A stretch of 64,000 nt of DNA from Pannonibacter tanglangensis (GTDB lineage Bacteria > Pseudomonadota > Alphaproteobacteria > Rhizobiales > Stappiaceae), in NCBI RefSeq assembly GCF_009915685.1, contig NZ_JAABLP010000005.1. One strand, 5' to 3'. Each line of letters opens with the position of its first letter. Position 1 is the first letter of the stretch. Shown one piece after another: positions 33,934 through 42,301 of the stretch. Made by a program: the position numbers and the translations under genes. The notes beneath the pieces are model-generated. The model made no database searches. It saw nothing but the letters and a program-made list of their open reading frames with translations, and was not told where the DNA came from.

Positions 33934-34779
33934 TCAGTCCTTCAGGCTGAACAGGATGTTGTCTCTGGTTTCGCCGGCCTGTTCATAGCCGAGGTGCGCG
34001 AGCAGGCTCAGGCAGTCCTCGGTCCAATGCGGCCGGCAGTTTGTTTCAATTAGGATGGCACGGGGCCAGAGGCTCCGGCTTGTGGTCGTGAGATAGGGCA
34101 CGAGGACCCGGTCCTCGAACCCCTCCACGTCGATCTTCAGAACGTCGATGCGGGTCAGGCCCGCTTCCGTCACCACATCGGCCAGGGGGCGCACCGGAAC
34201 GCGGAAGGCGCTCCAGTTGCCGGCCCATTCGCCGCGGGTCAGGTCCTCGACAAGCGTGGCAAAGCCGGCGTTCGACGGCTCGCGCCACAGGGACAGCTCG
34301 CCCGCCTCGGCCCCGACCGCCGTGCGCACCAGCCGGACGCCCGCAGCGTCGTTGGCTGCGAGGTTGAAGGCCAGCTTGTCGGCGGTGTCCGGGCTGGCCT
34401 CCACCGCCAGCACCTCCGCGCCGCAGGCGGCGGCGAACAGGCTGTAGGTGCCGATGTTGGCGCCGACGTCGACGAAGACGCAGCCAGGGCGCAGCAGCGG
34501 TGCGATCAGGCGGTGTTCCGCCTGTTCCGGCAGCCGGCCCTTGGCCATCATTTTGCGGTCGTCGTAGTTGGCGCCCGGATAGAGACGGAACCGCAGGCCT
34601 TCCACCACCGCGTCATAGGGCCCCGCAAAGACCCGGGCGACACGTGCACGGATCATCTTGCGCAGGGTTGCGGACAGGTCATGCCGATCCGCGAGCGCCC
34701 AGGCAAACTTCACCAGTCCCTCGGCACGGTAGGTGCCGAAGGGCGAGGTGATGTCGGGCCGGGCGAGCGCGGATGCCAT
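33934..34779 (-). CDS. FkbM family methyltransferase inside the sdh operon
   Basis: A 281-residue SAM-dependent methyltransferase of the FkbM type: motif I V-F-V-D-V-G-A-N-I-G-T-Y-S, then V-L-A-V-E-A-S-P for the acidic ribose contact, and D-V-L-K-I-D-V-E-G-F-E-D in the catalytic part. FkbM enzymes methylate hydroxyls of sugars or polyketides; the target here is unknown. It starts 9 bases after the sdhA stop and ends 55 bases before sdhB, so it must be on the sdh transcript. I see nothing linking it to complex II chemistry. Confidence 0.87.
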   Translation of the reverse strand: MASALARPDITSPFGTYRAEGLVKFAWALADRHDLSATLRKMIRARVARVFAGPYDAVVEGLRFRLYPGANYDDRKMMAKGRLPEQAEHRLIAPLLRPGCVFVDVGANIGTYSLFAAACGAEVLAVEASPDTADKLAFNLAANDAAGVRLVRTAVGAEAGELSLWREPSNAGFATLVEDLTRGEWAGNWSAFRVPVRPLADVVTEAGLTRIDVLKIDVEGFEDRVLVPYLTTTSRSLWPRAILIETNCRPHWTEDCLSLLAHLGYEQAGETRDNILFSLKD

Positions 34780-34788
34780 GGCCGATCC

Positions 34789-36615
34789 TCAGTAGACGCG
34801 CGCCTTCGGGGCGATCTTCTTCGGGTCGATGCCGCCCTGCTCATAGGGCGTCAGCGGCTCGGTGATCACCGGACGGTAGTCAAGCGTCACCTTGCCGGCC
34901 TCGTCGACCCAGGCCAGCGTGTGCTTGCGCCAGTTCTCGTCGTCGCGGCCGCCCAGCGGACCATCCTTGTAGTCCTCGCGGGCGTGGGCACCACGGCTTT
35001 CCTTGCGGGCCTCGGCGCCGTAGACCGTGGTGATGGCATTGGCCATCAGGTTCTGCAGCTCGAGGGTCTCGACAAGGTCCGAGTTCCAGATCATCGACCG
35101 GTCGCTGACCTTGATGTCGGCCATTTCGCCCCAGATCGCCGACAGGCGCTTGCAGCCCTGCTCGAGGCTTTCCTGGGTGCGGAACACGGCGGCGTCTTCC
35201 TGCATGGCGCGCTGCATCTTCTCGCGCAGCACGGCCGTCGGCGTCGCGCCGCTGGCATGCCGCGTCTTGTCGAAGCGGGCCATGATCTCCTCGCAGGAGC
35301 GCGCGTTCGGCGTCGGAACCGGGCTCTTGGGATCCACCACCTCGCGGGCACGGATCGCGGCGGCGCGACCGAAGACCACGAGGTCGATGAGCGAGTTGGA
35401 GCCAAGGCGGTTGGCACCGTGCACCGAGGCGCAGCCGGCCTCGCCCACGGCCATCAGGCCGGGCTGGATGCGGTTCGGATCGCCGGCGGTCGGGTTGAGG
35501 ACCTCACCCCAGTAGTTGGTCGGAATGCCACCCATGTTGTAGTGCACGGTCGGCAGGACCGGGATCGGCTCCTTGGTCACGTCGACACCGGCGAAGATCT
35601 TCGCCGATTCCGAGATGCCCGGCAGGCGCTCGGCCAGAAGGGCCGGGTCGAGGTGGTCGAGGTGCAGGAAGATGTGATCCTTGTTCTTGCCGACGCCGCG
35701 GCCTTCCCGGATCTCGATCGTCATGCAGCGCGACACGACATCGCGCGAGGCCAGGTCCTTGGCCGACGGCGCGTAGCGCTCCATGAAGCGCTCGCCCTCG
35801 GAGTTGACCAGATAGCCGCCTTCGCCGCGGGCGCCCTCGGTGATGAGGCAGCCCGAGCCGTAGATGCCGGTCGGATGGAACTGCACGAATTCCATGTCCT
35901 GCAGCGGCAGGCCGGCACGCGCGACCATGCCGCCACCGTCGCCGGTGCAGGTGTGGGCGGAGGTGGCCGAGAAATAGGCGCGACCGTAGCCACCCGTCGC
36001 CAGCACCACCATCTTGGCGGCAAAGCGGTGGATGGTGCCGTCATCGAGGTTCCAGGCGATCACGCCCTGGCACACGCCGTCATCCGACATGATGAGGTCG
36101 AGCGCGAAATACTCGATGTAGAATTCGGCATTGTTCTTCAGCGACTGGCCATAGAGCGTGTGCAGGATGGCGTGGCCGGTGCGGTCAGCCGCCGCGCAGG
36201 TGCGCTGCACCGGGGGGCCATCGCCGTAGTTCTGCATGTGGCCGCCGAAGGGACGCTGGTAGATGCGGCCGTCCTCGGTGCGCGAGAAGGGAACGCCATA
36301 ATGTTCCAGCTCGTACACGGCCTTCGGGGCCTCGCGGGCGAGATACTCCATGGCGTCGGCGTCGCCGAGCCAGTCGGAGCCCTTCACCGTGTCGTACATG
36401 TGCCATTCCCAGCAGTCCGGCGTCATGTTCTTCAGCGAGGCGGCAATGCCGCCCTGGGCCGCGACGGTGTGGGAGCGGGTCGGGAACACCTTGGTGATGC
36501 AGGCCGTGCGCAGGCCCTGCTCGGCCATGCCGAGCGTGGCGCGCAGTCCGGCGCCGCCGGCGCCGACCACCACCACGTCGAAGGTGTGATCGACGAATTC
36601 ATAGGTCTTGGCCAT
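34789..36615 (-). CDS. sdhA: Succinate dehydrogenase flavoprotein subunit SdhA
   Basis: Oxidises succinate to fumarate with covalently bound FAD. The 608-residue product has the dinucleotide loop V-V-V-G-A-G-G-A-G, the FAD-attachment His in R-S-H-T-V-A-A-Q-G-G, and the catalytic H-P-T-G and H-G-A-N-R-L-G-S-N-S-L segments. Standard length. Five bases after sdhD, in the order C-D-A. Confidence 0.97.
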   Translation of the reverse strand: MAKTYEFVDHTFDVVVVGAGGAGLRATLGMAEQGLRTACITKVFPTRSHTVAAQGGIAASLKNMTPDCWEWHMYDTVKGSDWLGDADAMEYLAREAPKAVYELEHYGVPFSRTEDGRIYQRPFGGHMQNYGDGPPVQRTCAAADRTGHAILHTLYGQSLKNNAEFYIEYFALDLIMSDDGVCQGVIAWNLDDGTIHRFAAKMVVLATGGYGRAYFSATSAHTCTGDGGGMVARAGLPLQDMEFVQFHPTGIYGSGCLITEGARGEGGYLVNSEGERFMERYAPSAKDLASRDVVSRCMTIEIREGRGVGKNKDHIFLHLDHLDPALLAERLPGISESAKIFAGVDVTKEPIPVLPTVHYNMGGIPTNYWGEVLNPTAGDPNRIQPGLMAVGEAGCASVHGANRLGSNSLIDLVVFGRAAAIRAREVVDPKSPVPTPNARSCEEIMARFDKTRHASGATPTAVLREKMQRAMQEDAAVFRTQESLEQGCKRLSAIWGEMADIKVSDRSMIWNSDLVETLELQNLMANAITTVYGAEARKESRGAHAREDYKDGPLGGRDDENWRKHTLAWVDEAGKVTLDYRPVITEPLTPYEQGGIDPKKIAPKARVY

Positions 36616-36620
36616 GTGGG

Positions 36621-37004
36621 TCAGCCTCCAAAGCCGATCTTGACGACCGCGAACACCGATCCGAGGCCGATTGCGGCACAGAAGAAGATGTTGGCCATCA
36701 GTGCGAGGAACTTCACGCCTTCACCGTGGACATAGTCCTCGATGATGATCTGCATGCCGAGCTTCATGTGATAGATGCCGGACAGGATGACGAGCAGCAG
36801 CAGGATCGAGACCAGCGGGTTCTTCAGTGCCGCGACCACGTCTGCATGGCTGCCGCCCTGCAGCGAGATCACCAGCACGACGAAGAACGAGATCAGGAAC
36901 ACGTTGGCCACCGCGGTCACGCGCTGGCGCCAGAAATGCTCGGTGCCTTCCTTGGCCGAGCCGAGGCCGCGGACCTTGCCGAGCGGGGTGCGCATATCGG
37001 TCAT
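36621..37004 (-). CDS. sdhD: Succinate dehydrogenase membrane anchor SdhD
   Basis: A 127-residue anchor with three hydrophobic helices (about 31-50, 57-78, 97-120) and H-M-K-L-G-M-Q-I-I-I-E-D-Y-V-H, where a haem-ligand His is expected. With SdhC it binds haem b and ubiquinone. GAGGAG precedes the ATG; it begins 10 bases after sdhC. Confidence 0.93.
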   Translation of the reverse strand: MTDMRTPLGKVRGLGSAKEGTEHFWRQRVTAVANVFLISFFVVLVISLQGGSHADVVAALKNPLVSILLLLVILSGIYHMKLGMQIIIEDYVHGEGVKFLALMANIFFCAAIGLGSVFAVVKIGFGG

Positions 37005-37014
37005 TCGTCTCTCC

Positions 37015-37413
37015 TCAGCGGACCATGTAGCCGATGACCCAGAGCAGGATCGTCAGTGCAACGGAGCCAATGATGGTCGCCCGGGCCAGCCACTCGCGGG
37101 CATCGCGTCCAAAGCCCGCGCCCATGTCCCAGATGAAGTGGCGGATGCCGCCAAGCATGTGATGCACCAGGGCCCAGGTGAAGCCGAACAGCACCAGACG
37201 GCCGAGGAGCGACCCCATCAGGTCGTTGACGAAATCGAAGTAGGCGGGGCCGCTGGCGGCGGCAATCAGCCACCAGGCAAGAAGCAGCGTCCCGAAGTAC
37301 AGGGCTGCACCGGTGATGCGGTGCAGGATCGACATCACCATCGTCAGGATCGGCTTGTAGATCTGAAGATGGGGCGACAGAGGGCGGCTGCCCTTCATAT
37401 CGACATCCGGCAT
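37015..37413 (-). CDS. sdhC: Succinate dehydrogenase cytochrome b556 subunit SdhC
   Basis: A 132-residue membrane subunit with the signature RPLSPHLQIYKP at the N-terminus, S-I-L-H-R-I-T-G and the haem His in H-H-M-L-G-G-I-R-H. Three transmembrane helices. First gene of the leftward operon sdhC-D-A-fkbM-B. GGGAGAGAAAG precedes the ATG at 37413. An upstream palindrome may control it. Confidence 0.95.
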   Translation of the reverse strand: MPDVDMKGSRPLSPHLQIYKPILTMVMSILHRITGAALYFGTLLLAWWLIAAASGPAYFDFVNDLMGSLLGRLVLFGFTWALVHHMLGGIRHFIWDMGAGFGRDAREWLARATIIGSVALTILLWVIGYMVR

Positions 37414-37440
37414 GGACTTTCTCTCCCGTCCGACGCCAGC

Positions 37441-37462
37441 CTTACGTTTGCGTAAACGTAAG
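37441..37462. promoter_or_regulatory. Palindromic operator-like site upstream of sdhC
   Basis: CTTACGTTT-GCGT-AAACGTAAG is a perfect 9-bp inverted repeat with a 4-base centre, 28-49 bases upstream of the sdhC start, and AT-richer than its surroundings. The form suits a dimeric regulator; ACGTTTACG-like palindromes recall MerR-family LiuR sites of proteobacteria, but that link is tentative. The rest of the 37414-37635 gap holds no gene. Confidence 0.6.
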
Positions 37463-37635
37463 CATCAGCTGGCGTTGTCTAGAGGCGTAATAGCGCCAAC
37501 GAACCGACGCGTCAAAGTATCCTAAGGGCGAAATCTGAAAAGGTTTTCACCGCCGCCAGCATAGATCCGGCCGGTTACGGCACAAAATCGATTAGATTTG
37601 CCGCCAATTTAAACCGGTGCGGGAGAATGGAAAAA

Positions 37636-38343
37636 TTACAACCTATTGCGGGACGAGACGCGCTTCATCACGTGCACCATGAAGATCGTCGCAAAGACCG
37701 GGGTCACCAGATTGACGAGCGGCACGGCCAGAAGCCCCGCGATCACCAGTCCGCCGAAGAACACGGTGCCGGAATTCGCCTTGCGCAGCGCACGCGCCTC
37801 GGCCGGCGGCATGAACCGCATTGCGGCGAACTCGAAGAACTCGCGGCCCAGCAGGTAGGCATTCACCACCAGGAAGGCGATGAGATTGACGCCCGGCACC
37901 AGCAGCAGCACCAGCGCCAGCAGGTTGCCAAGGATGACGATGCCGGTGAACTTGACGGTCGAGGCGAGCGACGCGCCGAGCGGCATTGCCCGGCCGGGCT
38001 GTTCGCCCGCATAGTCGGTCCGCTCGACGATCTCCGCCACGTCGTCCTGGAACAGGCCGGCGAACAGGGCCGTGACCGGGGCGACCAGAAATCCGAGCGC
38101 GAAGATCGCCCCGATGCCGGTGAGGATCGACAGCACGGCGTCGAGCCAGGGATAGGGCAGGTCGACATAGCCGGCGAACAGCGCCTGCAGGCCGATCCAG
38201 ATCACCAGCAGCACCGCGAGCGTGAAGGCGAGCGACTTGCCGAGAATGGCCCGGAACGGCGGTTCAAACACCTGGCCAAAGGCGCGCAGAGCATCGGTGA
38301 ACATCAGTCCGGAAGCCTTCTCGTCCAAAACGCTGCGCTTCAC
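37636..38343 (-). CDS. CysZ/EI24-family membrane protein (sulfate transporter-like)
   Basis: A 235-residue protein with four or five long hydrophobic segments and the family pattern N-A-Y-L-L-G-R-E-F-F-E-F-A-A-M-R. CysZ carries sulfate in E. coli; the alphaproteobacterial members are annotated by homology only, so the role is unsure. The frame starts with GTG at 38343; an ATG at 38304 (residue 14) is also possible and fits the family start. Confidence 0.75.
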   Translation of the reverse strand: MKRSVLDEKASGLMFTDALRAFGQVFEPPFRAILGKSLAFTLAVLLVIWIGLQALFAGYVDLPYPWLDAVLSILTGIGAIFALGFLVAPVTALFAGLFQDDVAEIVERTDYAGEQPGRAMPLGASLASTVKFTGIVILGNLLALVLLLVPGVNLIAFLVVNAYLLGREFFEFAAMRFMPPAEARALRKANSGTVFFGGLVIAGLLAVPLVNLVTPVFATIFMVHVMKRVSSRNRL

Positions 38344-38376
38344 ATAGGCAGGGCCCGGCCACCGCGCAATGGCGGC

Positions 38377-38985
38377 TCAGAACCGGGTGCGGGCCTTGAG
38401 GGCCTGCGCCAGCGTGCCTTCATCCAGGTGGTCCAGTTCGCCGCCAACGGGAACACCATGCGCGAGCCGCGTCACGGTGACGTCGAGCCCGGCCAGCTGG
38501 TCGGTGACATAGAGCGCGGTCGTCTGGCCCTCGACCGTCGCATTGACCGCCAGGATGACCTCGCCGATGGCTCCCTCGCGCACCCGCTCGACCAGGCTGG
38601 CGATGTTGAGATCCTCCGGCCCGATGCCGTCGAGCGGGGACAGGGTGCCGCCCAGCACGTGATAGCGGGCATTGAGCACGCCGGCGCGCTCCAGCGCCCA
38701 CAGATCGGCAACATCCTCCACCACCACCAGAAGGGAGGGGTCGCGGCCATCGTCGCAGCAGATCGTGCAGGGGTCACTGGTGTCGACGGTGCCGCAGACC
38801 GAGCACACGCCGACCTTCTCCACCGCCACGCCCATGGCGTCGGCGAGCGGGACCAGAAGCTGGTCCTTCTTCTTGATGAGGTGCAGCGCCGCCCGCCGCG
38901 CCGACCGCGGCCCGAGGCCCGGCAGACGCGCCAGCAGCTGGATCAGCCGCTCGATCTCGGGACCTGCCACCTTGCGGTTCGCCAT
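38377..38985 (-). CDS. recR: Recombination mediator RecR
   Basis: Acts with RecO/RecF to load RecA at gaps. The 202-residue protein has the helix-hairpin-helix LPGLGPRSARRAALHLIKK, a C4 zinc finger C-S-V-C-G-T-V-D-T-S-D-P-C-T-I-C and the Toprim domain starting V-V-V-E-D-V-A-D-L. Co-directional with ybaB upstream, as is almost universal, though the usual dnaX partner is not here. Confidence 0.97.
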   Translation of the reverse strand: MANRKVAGPEIERLIQLLARLPGLGPRSARRAALHLIKKKDQLLVPLADAMGVAVEKVGVCSVCGTVDTSDPCTICCDDGRDPSLLVVVEDVADLWALERAGVLNARYHVLGGTLSPLDGIGPEDLNIASLVERVREGAIGEVILAVNATVEGQTTALYVTDQLAGLDVTVTRLAHGVPVGGELDHLDEGTLAQALKARTRF

Positions 38986-39103
38986 CGCGCGTCCTCGTTG
39001 CCCGTCCTCGTCCCCCGCCGGGGCAGACCCGCCGGGACCTCCGTCCGGTCCCGGTTCCCGCCCCTGCGCTCGCTCATGCCCCTGTTCGCTCCCTGTCGGG
39101 ACC

Positions 39104-39424
39104 TCAGAACGGCATCTTCATGCCGGGCGGCAGACCCAGACCGCCCATCAGCTCCTGGGTCTTCTGCTGCATGAGGGCCTCGGCCTTGGCGCGGGCCTCG
39201 TTGTGGGCGGCGATGATCAGGTCCTCGAGGATCTCGACCTCGTCTTCCTTCAGCAGCGACGGGTCGATCTTGATCGACCGGATCTCACCCTTGCCGGCGA
39301 TGGTGATCTTCACCATGCCGCCGCCGGAACTTCCCTCGGTCTCGATGTTGGCCACGGCTTCCTGCAGGGAGCCCATCTTCTCCTGCAGCTGCTTCGCCTG
39401 CTTCATCATCTTCATGAAGTCCAT
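39104..39424 (-). CDS. YbaB/EbfC nucleoid-associated protein
   Basis: A 106-residue DNA-binding dimer protein of the YbaB/EbfC family: Met-rich start M-D-F-M-K-M-M-K-Q-A-K-Q-L-Q-E-K-M, central beta strands (G-G-M-V-K-I-T-I-A-G-K-G-E) and a helical end finishing G-L-G-L-P-P-G-M-K. The start is the ATG at 39424 behind AAGGAG. Pairs with recR. Confidence 0.93.
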   Translation of the reverse strand: MDFMKMMKQAKQLQEKMGSLQEAVANIETEGSSGGGMVKITIAGKGEIRSIKIDPSLLKEDEVEILEDLIIAAHNEARAKAEALMQQKTQELMGGLGLPPGMKMPF

Positions 39425-39481
39425 GGTACGTCTCCTTGTCCGGTTCGCGACAGCGACCGGACCCATATGGGGTCGGCGGGC

Positions 39482-40561
39482 TTAGCGTACATCCAGGAAG
39501 CCGATGATCCTGCGCATGTCGCGCAGCACCGGCTCGGCGATGGCCGATGCCTGCTCGGCGCCGTCGCGCAGGATCCGGTCGATTTCCGCCGGATCAGCCA
39601 TCAGGCGACGCATCTCGCCGTTCATCGGCGCGATCCTCTCCACCGCCAGCTCGGCCAGCGCCGGCTTGAACACGGAGAAGGGCTGACCGCCGAAGTCGGC
39701 GATCACCGCCTCCTTGGCCTTGCCGGCGAGGGCCGCATAGATGCCGACCAGGTTGTCGGCCTCCGGCCGGCCCTTGAGCCCGTCCAGCTCGGACGGCAGC
39801 GGCTCCGGATCGGTCTTGGCCTTCTTGATCTTCTTGGCGATCGTGTCGGCATCGTCGGACAGGTTGATGCGCGACAGGTCGGACGGGTCCGACTTCGACA
39901 TCTTCTTCGTGCCGTCGCGCAGGCTCATCACGCGCGTCGCCGGACCGGCGATCATCGGCTCCGGCAGCGGCAGGTAGATCTCGTCCGGGCTCTCCGGCGA
40001 GGGCGAGGGATTGGCGACGCCGAGGCCCAGCTCCTTGATTCGCGGCGCGAAATCGTTGTTGAACTTCTGCGCGATGTCGCGCGTCAGCTCGAGGTGCTGC
40101 TTCTGGTCATCGCCCACCGGCACATGGGTGGCCCGGTAGGCGAGGATGTCGGCGGCCATCAGGTTCGGATAGGCGAACAGGCCCACCGAGGCGTTCTCGC
40201 TGTTCTTGCCCGCCTTGTCCTTGAACTGCGTCATGCGGTTCAGCCAGCCCATGCGCGCCACGCAGTTGAAGATCCAGGCCAGCTCGGCATGTTCCTTCAC
40301 CTGGCTCTGGTTGAAGATCACCGACCGCTTCGGATCGATCCCGGCCGCGATATAGGCCGCCGTCACCTCCCGCGTCGCGTTGGTCAGCTCGCCGGCATCC
40401 GGAAAGCCGGCGGTGATCGCGTGCAGGTCGACCACGCAGAAGATCGACGGCATCTGGTCCTGCATCGGCACCCAGCGCGACACGGCGCCGAGGTAGTTGC
40501 CGAGGTGAAGGTTGCCGGTGGGTTGGACACCGGAGAAGCAGCGGGGCTGGAACGCCGTCAT
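39482..40561 (-). CDS. trpS: Tryptophanyl-tRNA synthetase
   Basis: Charges tRNA-Trp. The 359-residue class I synthetase has the HIGH-type motif T-G-N-L-H-L-G-N-Y (about 15-23) and the KMSKS loop K-K-M-S-K-S-D-P. The frame is open far upstream into murJ DNA in a shifted register; that part is not real. Follows murJ, as usual in the order. Confidence 0.96.
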   Translation of the reverse strand: MTAFQPRCFSGVQPTGNLHLGNYLGAVSRWVPMQDQMPSIFCVVDLHAITAGFPDAGELTNATREVTAAYIAAGIDPKRSVIFNQSQVKEHAELAWIFNCVARMGWLNRMTQFKDKAGKNSENASVGLFAYPNLMAADILAYRATHVPVGDDQKQHLELTRDIAQKFNNDFAPRIKELGLGVANPSPSPESPDEIYLPLPEPMIAGPATRVMSLRDGTKKMSKSDPSDLSRINLSDDADTIAKKIKKAKTDPEPLPSELDGLKGRPEADNLVGIYAALAGKAKEAVIADFGGQPFSVFKPALAELAVERIAPMNGEMRRLMADPAEIDRILRDGAEQASAIAEPVLRDMRRIIGFLDVR

Positions 40562-40716
40562 GTGAAGTCCCTGAAACGGTCGGCCGGTTGGAAGGGCCTG
40601 AAGGTGGGAAAGGCAGGATGCCGCAGGACTTATGGCGCGGCCCTCGGCGCAAGGCAAGCGTTCGCCGCAGCCGGCCGGCCGGGTCGCCCGACCCCGCCAG
40701 CGACCGCAACCGGGCC

Positions 40717-42288
40717 TCAGCCCGCGCGACGGCGGCGCTGCCGGATCTGGCGCACCAGACCGAGAAGATCGGCTGCACCGGTCACCTGGGCGAGCAGCGC
40801 GAACAGGCCGACGCCGCCCGCCACCAGCACGCCCAGCGCCCCCACGCGGACGGCGAGCGAGGGGCCGGCCAGCACGCCGGACAGGAGCCCGGCTGCCAGA
40901 TGGACCCCGACCCCCATCACCAGGCTGGCCAGCGCCAGCAGCCCGATCTTGCGCAGGACCCCCAGATCCGGCTCGAAATGCCCGCGCCGCCACAGCACGA
41001 GGCCGAGGGCCAGCGCATTCACCCAGCCCGCCACGGTGGTGGCCAGCGCGATGCCCACATGGGCCAGCGTCGGGAACAGCACGAGCGACAGGATCACGTT
41101 CACCGCGGCGCTGAGCCCGGCAAACCACATCGGCGTCTTCGTGTCTTCCCGGGCGAAATAGCCCGGCGAGAACACCTTGTTGAGCACATAGGCCGGCAGG
41201 CCGAAGGAAAACGCCGCCAGCGCGGCTGCCGTGCCGCTTACGGCAGCGGCATCGAAGGCCCCGCGCCCGAACAGCACCGAGACGATCTCGTCCGGGATCA
41301 CGACCAGGGCAACGGAGGCCGGCAGGGTCAGGGCGAAGGACAGTTCCATCGCCCCGTTCAGCGTCTTCTGGAACTGCGCATCCTCGCCGGCCCGCAGCTG
41401 GCGGGTCAGGCTCGGCAGCAGCACCACGCCGATGGCGATGCCGATGACGCCGAGCGGCAGCTGGTAAAGCCGGTCGGCGTAGTAGAGCAGCGCGTTGGCG
41501 CTCGCCTGGGCCGAGGCGATCACCTGGCCGACAACGATGTTGATCTGGGTGATGCCGCCGGCGATCAGGCCGGGAATGCCGAGCACCACGAGCCGCCGCA
41601 CCGCCGGCGTCAGCCGCGGTCGTGGCAGGCTGAGGCGGAAGCCCAGCCGCTTCAGGTCCCACAGCACCACGGCCAGCTGCACCACACCGGCCACCGACAC
41701 GCCGATGCAGAGGATGAGACCGATCTGCCGTTCCTCGACCACGCCGGACATGACGATGCCCGCCAGCGCGGCAATCATCACCACGTTGAGCATCACCGGG
41801 GCGAAGGCCGCCGCCGCGAAGCGGTGATAGGTGTTCAGGATGCCGGCGACCAGCGCCAGCATGGACATGAACAGCAGATACGGAAAGGTGATCCGCGACA
41901 TCAGCACGGTCAGGTCGAACTTCGCCGGGTCCTCGAGGAACCCCGGTGCGAGCAGCCAGACCACGGCCGGCATGGCAATCTCGGCCAGGGCCAGCAGGAT
42001 CACCAGCACGAACAGCATGCCCGAGGCGATCTCGCCGGCCACCTGCCGCGCCCGCGCCTCGCCTTCCTCCTCCAGCGCCCGTCCGAACAGCGGCACGAAG
42101 GCCGAGTTGAAGGCCCCTTCCGCAAACAGGCGGCGGAACAGGTTCGGCAGCCGGAAGGCCACGACGAAGGCATCGGCCACCGGGCCGGCGCCCAGCACGG
42201 CGGCCATCATGGCGTCGCGCACGAAGCCGAGCACGCGGCTGGCCAGCGTGGCCGCCCCGACGGTTGCGAAATGGCGCAGCAGGCTCAT
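40717..42288 (-). CDS. murJ: Lipid II flippase MurJ
   Basis: Flips the peptidoglycan precursor lipid II across the inner membrane. The 523-residue MVF-family protein has fourteen or so hydrophobic helices and the family start R-H-F-A-T-V-G-A-A-T-L-A-S-R-V-L-G-F-V-R-D, plus the A-F-V-V-A-F-R-L-P-N-L-F-R-R-L-F-A-E-G-A-F motif. 13 bases after glnD; glnD-murJ-trpS is a conserved order. Confidence 0.95.
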   Translation of the reverse strand: MSLLRHFATVGAATLASRVLGFVRDAMMAAVLGAGPVADAFVVAFRLPNLFRRLFAEGAFNSAFVPLFGRALEEEGEARARQVAGEIASGMLFVLVILLALAEIAMPAVVWLLAPGFLEDPAKFDLTVLMSRITFPYLLFMSMLALVAGILNTYHRFAAAAFAPVMLNVVMIAALAGIVMSGVVEERQIGLILCIGVSVAGVVQLAVVLWDLKRLGFRLSLPRPRLTPAVRRLVVLGIPGLIAGGITQINIVVGQVIASAQASANALLYYADRLYQLPLGVIGIAIGVVLLPSLTRQLRAGEDAQFQKTLNGAMELSFALTLPASVALVVIPDEIVSVLFGRGAFDAAAVSGTAAALAAFSFGLPAYVLNKVFSPGYFAREDTKTPMWFAGLSAAVNVILSLVLFPTLAHVGIALATTVAGWVNALALGLVLWRRGHFEPDLGVLRKIGLLALASLVMGVGVHLAAGLLSGVLAGPSLAVRVGALGVLVAGGVGLFALLAQVTGAADLLGLVRQIRQRRRRAG

Positions 42289-42301
42289 CGGAGACGGATC
42301 C

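Noticed and set aside
39482..41662. One 726-codon protein joining trpS to upstream sequence
   Set aside because: Only the last 359 codons are TrpS, starting at a proper Met with homology. The upstream part lies in a shifted frame over murJ, whose own frame is intact.
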